DNA from: Sphingomonas sp.
GTDB lineage: Bacteria > Pseudomonadota > Alphaproteobacteria > Sphingomonadales > Sphingomonadaceae
DNA: 64,000 nucleotides
NCBI RefSeq assembly: GCF_004799495.1
Contig: NZ_SSMY01000010.1
Location: 1 to 64,000, forward strand
Reading direction: 5' to 3'
Shown here: positions 43,825-53,303 of the stretch, piece by piece
Position numbering within the stretch: the first letter of the stretch is position 1
How the letters are laid out: each line of letters starts with the position of its first letter
The notes under the pieces: model-generated
Told to the model about the DNA's origin: nothing
The model's input: the letters and a program-made list of their open reading frames with translations, nothing else
Database searches by the model: none
Translations under genes and position numbers: made by a program

Positions 43825-45450
43825 CTACGCGCGGATCGAATACAGCGTCGCGTTGCTGATCGCGTACACCGCGCCGTCGGCGCCGACCGCCGTCGGCGTG
43901 TACGCCTGCCCCAGTCCGGCATTGAGCCGGATGTTCTGCGACAGCGTGTTGTTCGTCAGGTCCCAGCGGTAGAGCACGCCGTCCTCGTTGTTGGCGAGGA
44001 TCGATTTGCGCGCCGGGTCCGCCGCCATCGTGTTGATGCACCACTCGCGCCGCGCCGTGGCCGAGCCCGCGTCGAGCGTCGGCCCGAGGATCGTGAGCAC
44101 TTCGCGCATCACCGACACGCTCGGCACGATCGGGTCGGCCTGGCTCGCCTTCGGGTCGAGCACGGCGAGGCGGTTCAGCCCGTCGCCCGTCCCGACCCCG
44201 TTATAATTATTGTACTTCACCACCAATAGGTAGGTCGACGATCCGGTATAGGACGGCACCATCGAGGCGGGGATCACGCTGGGCGACACGTCCCAGCCGA
44301 AGCTGCCCGGCACGCCCACGGGATTGAGCAGCGCATCGAATTGCAGCAACCAGCCGCGCGCGTTGTGCGTGGGGAACGTGCCTTCGAGCACGCCGTAGAA
44401 CACGCGCCCGTCCGACCCGACGACCGGCGCCGCGGTGCCGTCGTCGCTGACCCGCGCGTCGGTGTGCAGGTTCGGGTCGGTCAGCGCGACCTTTGCGCGC
44501 GTGGCGAGCGTCGTGCTGTTGAGCGCGAGCAGATAGCCCCGCTGCGTGACACCGGCGACGACATTGGTGTTCACCGCGATATAGACCGTGGCGCCGTCGG
44601 CCGAAATCGCGGGCGCGCAATTCATCGCGGGCTTCTGGATAGCGGCATCGCCGGCTGCCGCCGCGGCACCGACCCAGGTCCCCGTGCCGTCGGACGCGAC
44701 CCGCGCGATCCCGCTCACCAGCCCGGCCGGGTTCGCCCCGGTGACCTGGAAGCCGAAGAAGATGTTGCCATTGGCATCGGACGTCAGCGGCGTGTTGATG
44801 AACACGCTGCCGTCGAATGCCGCGGGGTTCGCGTTGTACGCGGCGGTGCCAAAGAAGACTTGCGCCGCGAATGTCCCGCTGGCCGAGTCCCCGTCGGCGC
44901 GCATCAGCAACTTGCCCCCGGCGCCCGGCGCATACAGACGGCCCTGCGGCGTGAGCAGCAGATTGTACGGCGGTATCCAGTTGTGCGGCGGTATGGCGTA
45001 GTCGGTGGTCGCCAACCAGATGAGCGCCCCGGTCGAACCGTTGCGGCCTTCGACGCGATACGCCCCGGCGGCGGTCGTCTTGACCGGGATCACGACGGTA
45101 TTGTTGATCGTCACGAGCGGCGAGCCATAGTGCGTAAGCAGACTGCCGCTCGCGGTATATTGCGGCGCGAGGTCCATCGCCGACGTCCAGCTGATCCGCC
45201 CCAGATCCTGCGTCGCGATCGCGCTCACCGCGGTGTGCTGCGCATCGTGCCCGTAACTGAACCAGGCGGGCCCCGATACCGGCGGGGGCGGAGGGGGCGG
45301 CGGTGGTGGCGGTGGTGGCGACGTCCCGGTTGAGCCACTCCCATCGCCACACGCGGCGAGCAAGGCGGACGAGGACAGCATCGCCAGCGTGCGGCGACGC
45401 GAAACGAACACGGTCGGAAGCGGAGCGGGCGGGACGCGACGGGAACTCAT
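43825..45450 (-). CDS. Beta-propeller lipoprotein with a polyproline tract
   Basis: The 541-residue protein has a signal peptide with lipobox (LLAACGDG, Cys34), then a linker with thirteen consecutive Pro residues, and a PQQ-enzyme-like beta-propeller domain (about 62-541). Repeats show the pattern NGSTGALIWLATTDY, RLYAPGAGGKLLMRADGD, GRVFYGVLEG and YAISNATLYSIRA. No PQQ-binding residues could be assigned, so an enzymatic role is doubtful; it may be a surface scaffold. It converges with the MauG-like gene, with three bases between stops. Confidence 0.82.
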   Translation of the reverse strand: MSSRRVPPAPLPTVFVSRRRTLAMLSSSALLAACGDGSGSTGTSPPPPPPPPPPPPPVSGPAWFSYGHDAQHTAVSAIATQDLGRISWTSAMDLAPQYTASGSLLTHYGSPLVTINNTVVIPVKTTAAGAYRVEGRNGSTGALIWLATTDYAIPPHNWIPPYNLLLTPQGRLYAPGAGGKLLMRADGDSASGTFAAQVFFGTAAYNANPAAFDGSVFINTPLTSDANGNIFFGFQVTGANPAGLVSGIARVASDGTGTWVGAAAAAGDAAIQKPAMNCAPAISADGATVYIAVNTNVVAGVTQRGYLLALNSTTLATRAKVALTDPNLHTDARVSDDGTAAPVVGSDGRVFYGVLEGTFPTHNARGWLLQFDALLNPVGVPGSFGWDVSPSVIPASMVPSYTGSSTYLLVVKYNNYNGVGTGDGLNRLAVLDPKASQADPIVPSVSVMREVLTILGPTLDAGSATARREWCINTMAADPARKSILANNEDGVLYRWDLTNNTLSQNIRLNAGLGQAYTPTAVGADGAVYAISNATLYSIRA

Positions 45451-45558
45451 GACGCCAGCATACTCCTACCGTGGATCGAACGCATCACGTGCGTTTTCTG
45501 CGCGATCCATCGCCTTGTTTCAACGCCAGAAATCCTGGTCACGAGAGCGGCCATCCGG

Positions 45559-46290
45559 CTACCCGAACAATTCGCCCAGAAAATCCTTCGCCGCCTCCCA
45601 GCTCCGGCCGTCCGCGCGTTCTTCGTACGCCACGCCCGGACGGACCGCCGGCTGCCCCTTGCGGTCCTTGTCGGTGAAGGCATGGCCAGCGGTGCCGTAA
45701 GCGTGAATCTGCCAGTCGGCCTGCCCTTCGCTCAATTCCTTGCCCAGCGCGACCATCACGTCGGGCGGGGCGATCGGGTCTTCCCAGCCGTGGCAGACGA
45801 GCACCTTCGCCGCGATCGGCGTGACGCTGGCCCAATCGGGTTTGTCGTAGACGCCGTGGAAGCTGACCACGCCGAGCACGTCGAACCCGGCGCGCGCGAT
45901 GTCGAGCGCGCACTTGCCGCCGAAACAATAGCCATAGACCGCGGTTCTTGTCGGATCGACGAACGCGAAGCCCTTGAGCGCGTCGAGCGATGCCTTGAGC
46001 CGATCGCGGAGCAAGCCGCGGTCGGCGTTGAGCTCGTTCATATATTGCGCGGGGTTCTCCGACTGAAAGTTCGTGCGCTTGCCCTGCCCGTAGACGTCCG
46101 CGACGAACCCGACATAGCCGAGCTTGGCGAGGTTCTCGGCGGTGACGCTGTCCGATTCCTTCGCGCCCAGCACGTTGGGGATCACCATCACGCCGGGGCG
46201 CGCGGTCTCGACCTCGTCGTCATAGGCGATCACGCCCTCGAACGGGCCGCCGGGGCCGTCGTACACGAGTGTCTGCCGCACGATCGCCAT
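45559..46290 (-). CDS. Dienelactone hydrolase family protein
   Basis: The 243-residue alpha/beta hydrolase has a Cys nucleophile in [18 protein letters not shown], as in true dienelactone hydrolases. The acid is in the [11 protein letters not shown] block and the His in [10 protein letters not shown]. It hydrolyses lactones or esters; the physiological substrate is unknown. Its start is divergent from gpmA. Confidence 0.9.
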   Translation of the reverse strand: MAIVRQTLVYDGPGGPFEGVIAYDDEVETARPGVMVIPNVLGAKESDSVTAENLAKLGYVGFVADVYGQGKRTNFQSENPAQYMNELNADRGLLRDRLKASLDALKGFAFVDPTRTAVYGYCFGGKCALDIARAGFDVLGVVSFHGVYDKPDWASVTPIAAKVLVCHGWEDPIAPPDVMVALGKELSEGQADWQIHAYGTAGHAFTDKDRKGQPAVRPGVAYEERADGRSWEAAKDFLGELFG

Positions 46291-46364
46291 GGCGCTGCTC
46301 TCCCGGTTTGCCGTTGTTGCCGCAATCGCTACAGAGCGCGCGATCCGCTCGCAAGGAGTCCTCG

Positions 46365-47051
46365 ATGCCCACGCTCGTCCTGATCCGCCACGGCCAGTCG
46401 GCGTGGAACCTGGAGAACCGCTTCACCGGCTGGTGGGACGTCGACGTGACCGCGCAAGGCGCCGCCGAGGCGAAGGCGGCGGGCGAGCTGATGGCGGCAA
46501 AGGGTCTTGATTTCGACCAATGCTTCACCTCGCTCCAGACGCGGGCGATCAAGACGCTCGACATCGCGCTCGAGGCGATGGGACGGCTGTGGCTGCCGGT
46601 CGAGAAGGACTGGCGGCTCAACGAGCGGCATTATGGCGGGCTGACCGGGCTGAACAAGGCGGAGACCGCAGCGAAGCATGGCGACGAGCAAGTCCATATC
46701 TGGCGCCGCAGTTTCGATATTCCGCCGCCGCCGCTCGAAGTGGGGAGCGAATATGATTTGTCGAAGGACCGGCGCTACGCCGGCATCGCCATCCCCGCGA
46801 CCGAAAGCCTGAAGGATACGATCGCGCGCGTGCTGCCCTATTGGGAGGGCCGCATAGCTCCCGCGCTCAAGGACGGCCAGCGCGTGCTGATCTCCGCGCA
46901 CGGCAATTCGCTCCGCGCGCTGGTCAAGCATCTCTCGGGGATCCCCGATGACGAGATTACCGGCCTCGAAATCCCGACCGGGCAGCCGATCGTGTACGAA
47001 CTCGACGACCAGCTCAACGCGACTGACCGTTACTATCTAAGCGAGCGCTGA
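46365..47051 (+). CDS. gpmA: 2,3-bisphosphoglycerate-dependent phosphoglycerate mutase
   Basis: The 228-residue glycolytic enzyme interconverts 3- and 2-phosphoglycerate. The phosphohistidine motif [20 protein letters not shown] is at the start, [19 protein letters not shown] carries the catalytic Glu, and the second His is in [22 protein letters not shown] precedes the ATG. The frame is open further upstream, without similarity. Confidence 0.96.
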   Translation: MPTLVLIRHGQSAWNLENRFTGWWDVDVTAQGAAEAKAAGELMAAKGLDFDQCFTSLQTRAIKTLDIALEAMGRLWLPVEKDWRLNERHYGGLTGLNKAETAAKHGDEQVHIWRRSFDIPPPPLEVGSEYDLSKDRRYAGIAIPATESLKDTIARVLPYWEGRIAPALKDGQRVLISAHGNSLRALVKHLSGIPDDEITGLEIPTGQPIVYELDDQLNATDRYYLSER

Positions 47052-47111
47052 CGCTTCCGTCCTAGACCAGTCAGCGGCATCGGCGCATGCTTGGGGCCGA
47101 GGAGACCAGCC

Positions 47112-47384
47112 ATGCCGCAATTCGTCATCGAACGGGACATGCCGGGGATCGGCGGGGCCAGCGCCGCCGATTTGAAGGGCGCGTCGCAAACCTCGTGCAG
47201 CGTGCTGCGCGACCTCGGCCCCGACATCCAGTGGGTCCACAGCTACGTCACCGACGACAAGATCTATTGCATCTACCGCGCGCCGTCGGCCGACCTGATC
47301 CGGCAGCACGCCGAAACCGCCGGCTTCCCCGCCAATTCGGTCGCCGAAGTGCGCAACGTGATCGATCCGACCACGGCGGACTGA
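47112..47384 (+). CDS. DUF4242 domain protein
   Basis: The 90-residue protein (MPQFVIERDMPGIGGASAAD, QTSCSVLRDLGPDIQWVHSY, VTDDKIYCIYRAPS) is a complete DUF4242 member, a ferredoxin-like fold of unknown function. An AGGAGACC sequence is the ribosome-binding site. It follows gpmA by 60 bases and converges with the epoxide hydrolase gene, four bases between stops. Confidence 0.9.
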   Translation: MPQFVIERDMPGIGGASAADLKGASQTSCSVLRDLGPDIQWVHSYVTDDKIYCIYRAPSADLIRQHAETAGFPANSVAEVRNVIDPTTAD

Positions 47385-47388
47385 CGCG

Positions 47389-48351
47389 TCAGGCGTATTG
47401 TTCGATCAGTGCGGCGACGCCTTCGGGATTGTCGGCGACGAGGTAGTGCACCGCATCGGGCACGGTCGCGCGCGTCACGCTGGTGAAGCCGCTGTCCTTG
47501 AGCGCCGCAACGATGCGGTCGGCGAGCGCCACAAACGGCGAGCCGTCGCCGGTGCCGTAGACGATCGGAACCTCGTTGAGCCCGCCCTGCTCCTGCCCGA
47601 ACGCGACGTTGGCGGGGAAGGCGCGGTACATTTCGCACGCGGCGTGAAACTGCGCGGCGCTGGCATAGGCCTTGAGCGCTTCCGCCATCTGGTCGGCGTC
47701 GTGCCGGCCCATCCGCAGGAAATAGCTGAGGAACGCGTCCTGCCGCCCGCCCGCGACGAGCGTTTCGGGCAGGTCGGGTGTCTGCAGGAAACCGACATGC
47801 CAGGCGGTCGGCCCGCTCGTCGCCTCCTCCCAGCCGTCGAGCCCGGGGATGGGCACGTCGAGGATCATCGCGCCGCGCAGGTCGCTCGGATACAACCGGG
47901 CAAAGGCATGCGCGACCATCCCGCCGAGATCGTGGCCGACCGCATAAGGTCGGTCGAGCTTGAGGACCTTCGCCAGTTCGTGGACGTCCGCCGCCATCGT
48001 CGCCGCATCGTACCGCGCCGACCCGGCGGTCGACTGGCCGATCCCGCGCAGATCGACCGCCACCACCGTGAAGCGCTTCGCCAGCCGCGCCATGATCGGG
48101 CGCCACTCGCTCCAGTCCTGCGGGAAGCCGTGGAGCAGGATCAGCGCCGGCCCGCGCCCCGCCTTCGCGAAATGGAGCACCGCGCCATGAACCCGCGCGC
48201 TCCCGAACGACAGCCCCCGGTCGCGCCGTCCGCGATCGACCCTGGCGCGCACCGCGCGGGCGATCGCGACACTCGACCCCGCCACCGCGACAATCGCCGC
48301 CAGCCCGATCAGCGCGTTGTTGCGCTTCGTGTTCGGTTTCTCCTCGCTCAT
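47389..48351 (-). CDS. Epoxide-hydrolase-like alpha/beta hydrolase
   Basis: The 320-residue protein has an N-terminal hydrophobic helix (about 12-32) that may anchor it in the membrane. The alpha/beta hydrolase domain shows the oxyanion motif LILLHGFPQDWSEWRPI and the nucleophile Asp in YAVGHDLGGMVAHAFA, as in epoxide hydrolases and dehalogenases. The cap domain follows. The substrate is unknown. It is divergent from purE. Confidence 0.9.
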   Translation of the reverse strand: MSEEKPNTKRNNALIGLAAIVAVAGSSVAIARAVRARVDRGRRDRGLSFGSARVHGAVLHFAKAGRGPALILLHGFPQDWSEWRPIMARLAKRFTVVAVDLRGIGQSTAGSARYDAATMAADVHELAKVLKLDRPYAVGHDLGGMVAHAFARLYPSDLRGAMILDVPIPGLDGWEEATSGPTAWHVGFLQTPDLPETLVAGGRQDAFLSYFLRMGRHDADQMAEALKAYASAAQFHAACEMYRAFPANVAFGQEQGGLNEVPIVYGTGDGSPFVALADRIVAALKDSGFTSVTRATVPDAVHYLVADNPEGVAALIEQYA

Positions 48352-48424
48352 CGCCCGCGATTGTAGGGCCGCCGCCGCCCGCGCGCCAGTTGCTCTTGCT
48401 CCCCCCGCCCGCTAACGCGCCGCG

Positions 48425-48904
48425 ATGGAACCGCTGGTCGGCATCATCATGGGCAGCACCTCCGATTGGGAGACGATGCGCCACGCCGCCGACGCGCTGA
48501 CCGAGCTCGGCGTGCCGCACGAGACCAAGGTGGTCAGCGCACACCGCACGCCCAAGCGGCTGTACGATTATGCGACGAGCGCGGCGGACCGCGGGCTGAA
48601 GGTCATCATCGCGGGCGCGGGCGGCGCGGCGCATCTGCCCGGGATGGCGGCGTCGATGACGCATTTGCCGGTGCTAGGCGTGCCGGTCGAATCGAAGGCA
48701 CTCAAGGGCGCCGACAGCCTCTATTCGATCGTCCAGATGCCCGGTGGCGTACCGGTGGGGACGCTCGCGATCGGCAAGCCCGGGGCGATCAACGCCGGGC
48801 TGCTTGCGGCGGCGATCCTGGGCACCTCGGACACCGCGCTCGCCGACCGGCTCAAGGCGTGGCGTGCCAAGCAGACCGACAGCGTCGCGACCGACCCCGA
48901 ATGA
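48425..48904 (+). CDS. purE: N5-carboxyaminoimidazole ribonucleotide mutase
   Basis: PurE (159 residues) converts N5-CAIR to CAIR in purine synthesis. The motif [18 protein letters not shown] at the start and [11 protein letters not shown] with the catalytic His are clear, as is [14 protein letters not shown]. The stop overlaps the purK ATG, giving a coupled purEK operon. Confidence 0.96.
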   Translation: MEPLVGIIMGSTSDWETMRHAADALTELGVPHETKVVSAHRTPKRLYDYATSAADRGLKVIIAGAGGAAHLPGMAASMTHLPVLGVPVESKALKGADSLYSIVQMPGGVPVGTLAIGKPGAINAGLLAAAILGTSDTALADRLKAWRAKQTDSVATDPE

Positions 48905-49971
48905 CGATGCTCCCGCCCGGCTCGACCATCGGCATCCTGGGCGGGGGACAGCTCGGCCGGATGCTGGCGTCGGCGGCGGCGCAGCTCGGCTATCACACGC
49001 ATATCCTCGCCCCCGATGCGGAAAGCGTCGCGGCGCAATCGGCGTCGAGCTTCACGCGCGCCGATTATCACAGCCGCATCGTGCTCGACGAAATGGCGGC
49101 GAAGTGCGACGTGGTGACCTACGAGTTCGAGAATATCGCGATCGAGCCGGTCGATTATCTGTCGACCAAGGTGCCGGTGCACCCCGCCCCCGCCGCGCTC
49201 GCGATCGCGCAGGACCGCGCGAGCGAGAAGGCGTTCGTCGACGGAATCGGCGGGCGGACGGCACCGTGGCGACGCGTGGCAAGCCTCGCCGAGTTGCAGG
49301 CCGCACTGGCCGAGATCGGCGCGCCCGCGATCCTCAAGACGCTGCGGTTGGGGTATGACGGCAAGGGCCAGGTGCGGATCGCGTCGGCAGGCGAAGCTGA
49401 AGCGGCGTGGCACGACATCGGGCAGCGCCCCGCGATCCTCGAAGGATTCGTCGATTTCAGCCACGAATTTTCGATCATCCTCGCGCGAGGCGCTGACGGG
49501 GCGATGGTCAGCTATCCGCCGCCGTGGAACCAGCACGCTGACGGCATCCTCGCCACCTCGTCGCTCCCCGCGCCCGCTGAGATCGCCGGCCAATGGGGCG
49601 TCGCCGCCGCGCTGACCGGCCGGATCGCCGACGCGCTCGACTATGTCGGCGTGCTGACGTGCGAGTTCTTCGCGACGGCGCAAGGCCCGGTGCTTAACGA
49701 AATGGCGCCGCGCGTGCACAATTCGGGGCATTGGACGATCGAGGGCGCGGTGACCTCGCAGTTCGAGAACCATATCCGCGCGATTTGCGGGCTCCCCCTT
49801 GGCGACACCGCGCTGACCGCGCCGGCGGTCGAGATGGAGAATCTGATCGGCCATGACGCCGACCGTTGGGCTAGCATCCTCGCCGAACCCGGCGCGCATC
49901 TGCACCTGTACGGCAAGGGCGACGCGCGGCCGGGGCGCAAGATGGGACATGTCACGCGGCTGAAGCGCTAA
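48901..49971 (+). CDS. purK: N5-carboxyaminoimidazole ribonucleotide synthase
   Basis: PurK (356 residues) makes N5-CAIR from AIR, ATP and bicarbonate. It belongs to the ATP-grasp family: [20 protein letters not shown] at the N-terminus, [32 protein letters not shown] in the ATP-binding loop and [18 protein letters not shown] near the end. The start overlaps purE (ATGA). Confidence 0.95.
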   Translation: MTMLPPGSTIGILGGGQLGRMLASAAAQLGYHTHILAPDAESVAAQSASSFTRADYHSRIVLDEMAAKCDVVTYEFENIAIEPVDYLSTKVPVHPAPAALAIAQDRASEKAFVDGIGGRTAPWRRVASLAELQAALAEIGAPAILKTLRLGYDGKGQVRIASAGEAEAAWHDIGQRPAILEGFVDFSHEFSIILARGADGAMVSYPPPWNQHADGILATSSLPAPAEIAGQWGVAAALTGRIADALDYVGVLTCEFFATAQGPVLNEMAPRVHNSGHWTIEGAVTSQFENHIRAICGLPLGDTALTAPAVEMENLIGHDADRWASILAEPGAHLHLYGKGDARPGRKMGHVTRLKR

Positions 49972-49972
49972 T

Positions 49973-50097
49973 CCTCCCCGTTCACGGGGAGGTGGCGGCC
50001 GAAGGCCGACGGAGGGGGCGGGCCTCACACACCGTGGCCGAGGCGATCCCCCTCCACCATCGCTTTGCGATGGTCCCCCTCCGCGTCCCGGGGAGGA
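49973..50097. repeat. Palindromic repeat after purK (family C)
   Basis: It begins with a hairpin CCTCCCCG-TTCA-CGGGGAGG (49973-49992), then CCGAAGG-type and GGGGGCGGG segments, a CACCATCGCTTTGCGATGGT hairpin (50056-50075) and ends CCCGGGGAGG. The first hairpin lies one base after the purK stop and could terminate transcription. Sequence differs from families A and B. Confidence 0.7.
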
Positions 50098-50103
50098 TTT
50101 AGA

Positions 50104-50403
50104 TCAGCCGACGCGCGTGCCCGTCAACGGGAACGAGCCGAACGCCCCCGCCGTCACCGTTCCCGTAATCGTATCACCGTCGATCGTCGCTTCGTTGGTC
50201 AGCGTCATCGGCATCGGCACGGTGATGTTCATCGACCATTTGATCGTGTTGCCGTCGACCGTGCCGTCGGTGATTTCCGCGGTGCCCATCGCGCCGGCTT
50301 GCGTTCCGGTCCAGCTGTTACCGTCGCTCTTGACGGTCAGCGTCGCCTTCTGGTCGCCCATCGGCGACTTCACGACCGTTTCGTACGTCCCGTCGACTGC
50401 CAT
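50104..50403 (-). CDS. Small all-beta hypothetical protein
   Basis: The 99-residue protein (MAVDGTYETVVKSPMGDQKA, then TLTVKSDGNSWTGTQ and TLTNEATIDGDTITGTVT) shows alternating short strands with many Thr and Gly, suggesting a small beta-barrel. No signal peptide. I recognise only that similar proteins occur in other sphingomonads; no function is known. GGGAGAG precedes the ATG. It is the last gene downstream of the M16 peptidase gene, 21 bases after its stop. Confidence 0.78.
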   Translation of the reverse strand: MAVDGTYETVVKSPMGDQKATLTVKSDGNSWTGTQAGAMGTAEITDGTVDGNTIKWSMNITVPMPMTLTNEATIDGDTITGTVTAGAFGSFPLTGTRVG

Positions 50404-50424
50404 CGTCTCTCTCCCGTGAATCCT

Positions 50425-53244
50425 TCAGCGCGCGCCGAGCGACGCCGCGGGGACGACCTCGACAGGCAGGCCGATCTTGTCAAGCTGCGGGCGCACCGTC
50501 TTGGCGTCGCCGACCACGACCCAGACGATCTTCTTCGGGTCGATGCTCTGCGCGATGACGCTACGGAGTTGGGGCAAAGTCAGCGCGCGATAGCGTGCCG
50601 CGATGGTCGCGTAATAATCGTCGGGGCGCTTGAACAAAACATTCGACTGCATCGCGCCGAGCACCGCGCGCGACGTTTCGAAGCTGCCCGGGAGCGAGCG
50701 GATCGCGCCGGCGATGGCGCGGTCATACTCGACCTGGGTCATCGGCTGGGCGCCGACATAGCCGGTGATGTCGCCGATCACCGCCGCGATCGAATCGCCG
50801 GTGCGGTCGGCCTGCACGCCAGTAGAGATGATGTAAGGCGTCGCCCCCGCCGCGCGCTGGAGACGCGCACCCGCGCCGTACGACCAATGCTTGCCCTCGC
50901 GCAGATCCATGTTGATGCGGCCGAGGAAACCCCCGCCCAGCCCATCGTTGGCAGCGATCACCGGAAGCAGCTCATCGGTCCCGACCAGATTGGTCGGCAC
51001 CGCGCCGACGATCACCGATTGCGGCGAGTCGGGTCGGTCAATCAGCACGATCTTCGGGGCCGACGGCGCGGTCGCGATCAGGTCGCCCTTCGTTCCGCCG
51101 GCCCCGTCCATCTTCCAGTCGCCGAACCGCGCATCGATCGCAGCCTTGATCTCGGCGATCGGCCGGTCGCTGACCACGAACACCGTCGCCTTGTCCGGGC
51201 GCAGCCACGCCTGGCGGAACGCGATCAAATCGTCTCGGGTCAGCTTGGCCACCGCGTTGCGGTCGCCTCCGCCAAACGATTTGGCGTAGGGCGACGACGG
51301 GCCATAGACCAGCGGCCCGACCGCGCGCGCGGCGAGTGCGTTGGCGTTGCTCAGCTCGGACGCGATCGCTGCGAGTTGCTGGTTCTTGAGCCGGTCGACC
51401 TCGCCCGGCGCGAACGCCGGGTTGCGCAGCACGTCAGCGAACAGCGCGAGGCCCGGGACCAGATTGGCACTGGGCACGTCGAGCGAGAACGACGTGCGGT
51501 CCGCGTCGATCCCGCCGCCGATATCCGCGCCGATCCGGTCGCGCGCCTGCGCATATTGCAGCGAATCGAGGCTGGTCGTGCCCGCGCTCATCGCCGACAC
51601 CGTCAGCGATTGCGTGCCGAGCGCGGTCGGCACGTCGGCGGCGGCCCCGGCATCGAAGCTCATTACGACGCGCGTGACCGGGGTCGCGGTGCGTTGCGCG
51701 TAGACCAACGTCATGCCGTTCGCGAGTTGCGCGCGCTGCACCGTCGGGAAGGTCAGGTTGGCGATCGATCCCGACGTCGGGATGCCGCCGCGCGTGCCCT
51801 TGGCGGGCACGTCGTCGGCCGCGTTGACCGGCTTGGCGGCGGGCGTCACCGCTTCGTCATAGGCGTCGCGCGGACCGGGGACGATGTCGAGCGCATAGAC
51901 CGGGCGGCTCAGCCATTTGGCGGTGACCGCCTTGACGCTCGCCGGTGTTTCGGCAGCAAGCTCGGCCATTTCCTTTTTGTAGAAACCGGGATCGTTCGAA
52001 TAGAGCGCGCCCGACGCAAGCGCGACCGCCTTGCCGCCGAACCCGCCGACCGCCTCGAGCCCCTTCATGCGGGCAGCGATCGACGACACCTGATAGCGCT
52101 GCACCTCATCGGCGGTCGGGCCGGCCGCGATGAAGCCGGCGACGATCTCATCGAGCCGCTTGGCGACGACCGCCGGGTCGACGCCGGGGCGCACGTCGAC
52201 GGTGATTTCGAAGATGCCGACCTGGCTGAAGGTCTGGTTGCTCGCGCGCACGCGCACCGCCAGCCGTTCCTTGCGCACCAGCGTGTCGTACAGCAGCGAG
52301 CTTGCGCCGCCGCCGAGCAACCCGGCGGACACGTCGAGCGCGATATTCTCCGGATCGTTCGACCCCGGCACCGCCCACGACCGCGTCAGCCGCGTGGTCG
52401 CGACGCGGTCCTTCATCGTCTCGTACCTCGGCGCGGCCAGCGTCGGGATGGGCGCGGCGGGCAACACCGTCTTAGGACCAGCCGGGATGCCGCCGAAATA
52501 TTTCTCCGCCAGCGTCCGCGCGGTCGCGACATCGACGTCGCCGGCGAGCACCAGCACCGCGTTGTTGGGGCCGTAACGCGTCTTGAACCAGTTCTTCACG
52601 TCGGCGAGGCTCGCCGAATCGAGGTCGGCCATCGATCCGATGGTCGAGTGCGCGTACGGATGTCCGGCGGGGAACAGCCCGGCCAGCTGCCTGTATTCGA
52701 CCAGCCCATAGGGCTCATTGTCGTCCTGGCGCTTCTCGTTCTGGACGACGCCGCGTTGCTCGTCGAGCACGCCCTGCGTGATCGCGCCGGTGAGATACCC
52801 CATCCGGTCGCTTTCGAGGAACAGCGCGCGCTCGAGCGCGGGGGTCGGCACCGTCTCGAAATAATTGGTGCGGTCGAAATAGGTCGTGCCGTTGAAATCG
52901 GTCGCGCCGACATCCTTCAGCGGCACGAAGAAATCGCCCGGCGCGTTTTCGCTGCCGTTGAACATCAGATGCTCGAACAGGTGCGCGAAGCCGGTCTTGC
53001 CCTTGGGCTCCATCTTCGAACCGACATTGTACCACACGCTGACCGCGACGACCGGCGCCTTGCGGTCGGTGTGGACGATGACGCGCAGGCCGTTCTTGAG
53101 CGTGAACTGGGTATAGGGGATGTCGACCGATTTCGCGAGCACGGCGACCGGCGCGGCGGCGGGCGCGGTCTGCGACAAAGCGATGCCCGGCGCGGCGATG
53201 GCGAGCAATGCGGCGCCCGACAGCGCGACGATCTTGGTGTTCAT
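50425..53244 (-). CDS. M16 family metallopeptidase (two-module, secreted)
   Basis: The 939-residue zinc peptidase has a signal peptide (ALSGAALLAIAAPGIALSQ). It has two M16 modules: an active one with H88-LFE-H92 (the inverted HxxEH motif) followed by the distant Glu region, and an inactive C-terminal one lacking HxxEH (about 500-939). Such proteins are periplasmic or outer-membrane associated pitrilysin/PqqL-like enzymes. The frame runs open upstream beyond 53244, but those residues are antisense to no M16 pattern and overlap the acylase. Start at MNTKIVALSG. Confidence 0.92.
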   Translation of the reverse strand: MNTKIVALSGAALLAIAAPGIALSQTAPAAAPVAVLAKSVDIPYTQFTLKNGLRVIVHTDRKAPVVAVSVWYNVGSKMEPKGKTGFAHLFEHLMFNGSENAPGDFFVPLKDVGATDFNGTTYFDRTNYFETVPTPALERALFLESDRMGYLTGAITQGVLDEQRGVVQNEKRQDDNEPYGLVEYRQLAGLFPAGHPYAHSTIGSMADLDSASLADVKNWFKTRYGPNNAVLVLAGDVDVATARTLAEKYFGGIPAGPKTVLPAAPIPTLAAPRYETMKDRVATTRLTRSWAVPGSNDPENIALDVSAGLLGGGASSLLYDTLVRKERLAVRVRASNQTFSQVGIFEITVDVRPGVDPAVVAKRLDEIVAGFIAAGPTADEVQRYQVSSIAARMKGLEAVGGFGGKAVALASGALYSNDPGFYKKEMAELAAETPASVKAVTAKWLSRPVYALDIVPGPRDAYDEAVTPAAKPVNAADDVPAKGTRGGIPTSGSIANLTFPTVQRAQLANGMTLVYAQRTATPVTRVVMSFDAGAAADVPTALGTQSLTVSAMSAGTTSLDSLQYAQARDRIGADIGGGIDADRTSFSLDVPSANLVPGLALFADVLRNPAFAPGEVDRLKNQQLAAIASELSNANALAARAVGPLVYGPSSPYAKSFGGGDRNAVAKLTRDDLIAFRQAWLRPDKATVFVVSDRPIAEIKAAIDARFGDWKMDGAGGTKGDLIATAPSAPKIVLIDRPDSPQSVIVGAVPTNLVGTDELLPVIAANDGLGGGFLGRINMDLREGKHWSYGAGARLQRAAGATPYIISTGVQADRTGDSIAAVIGDITGYVGAQPMTQVEYDRAIAGAIRSLPGSFETSRAVLGAMQSNVLFKRPDDYYATIAARYRALTLPQLRSVIAQSIDPKKIVWVVVGDAKTVRPQLDKIGLPVEVVPAASLGAR

Positions 53245-53303
53245 GATGACCCCCGTTTGGATAGAGTTGGTGTTGGCTAAGCCGTTGAAAAGGCGCTGGC
53301 AAG

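Noticed and set aside
50065-53280. A 1,071-codon open frame on the plus strand.
   Set aside because: It is antisense to the M16 peptidase gene, whose zinc motif and length are right. The plus-strand product is Arg/Asp/His-rich with no domain, typical for antisense frames in GC-rich DNA.
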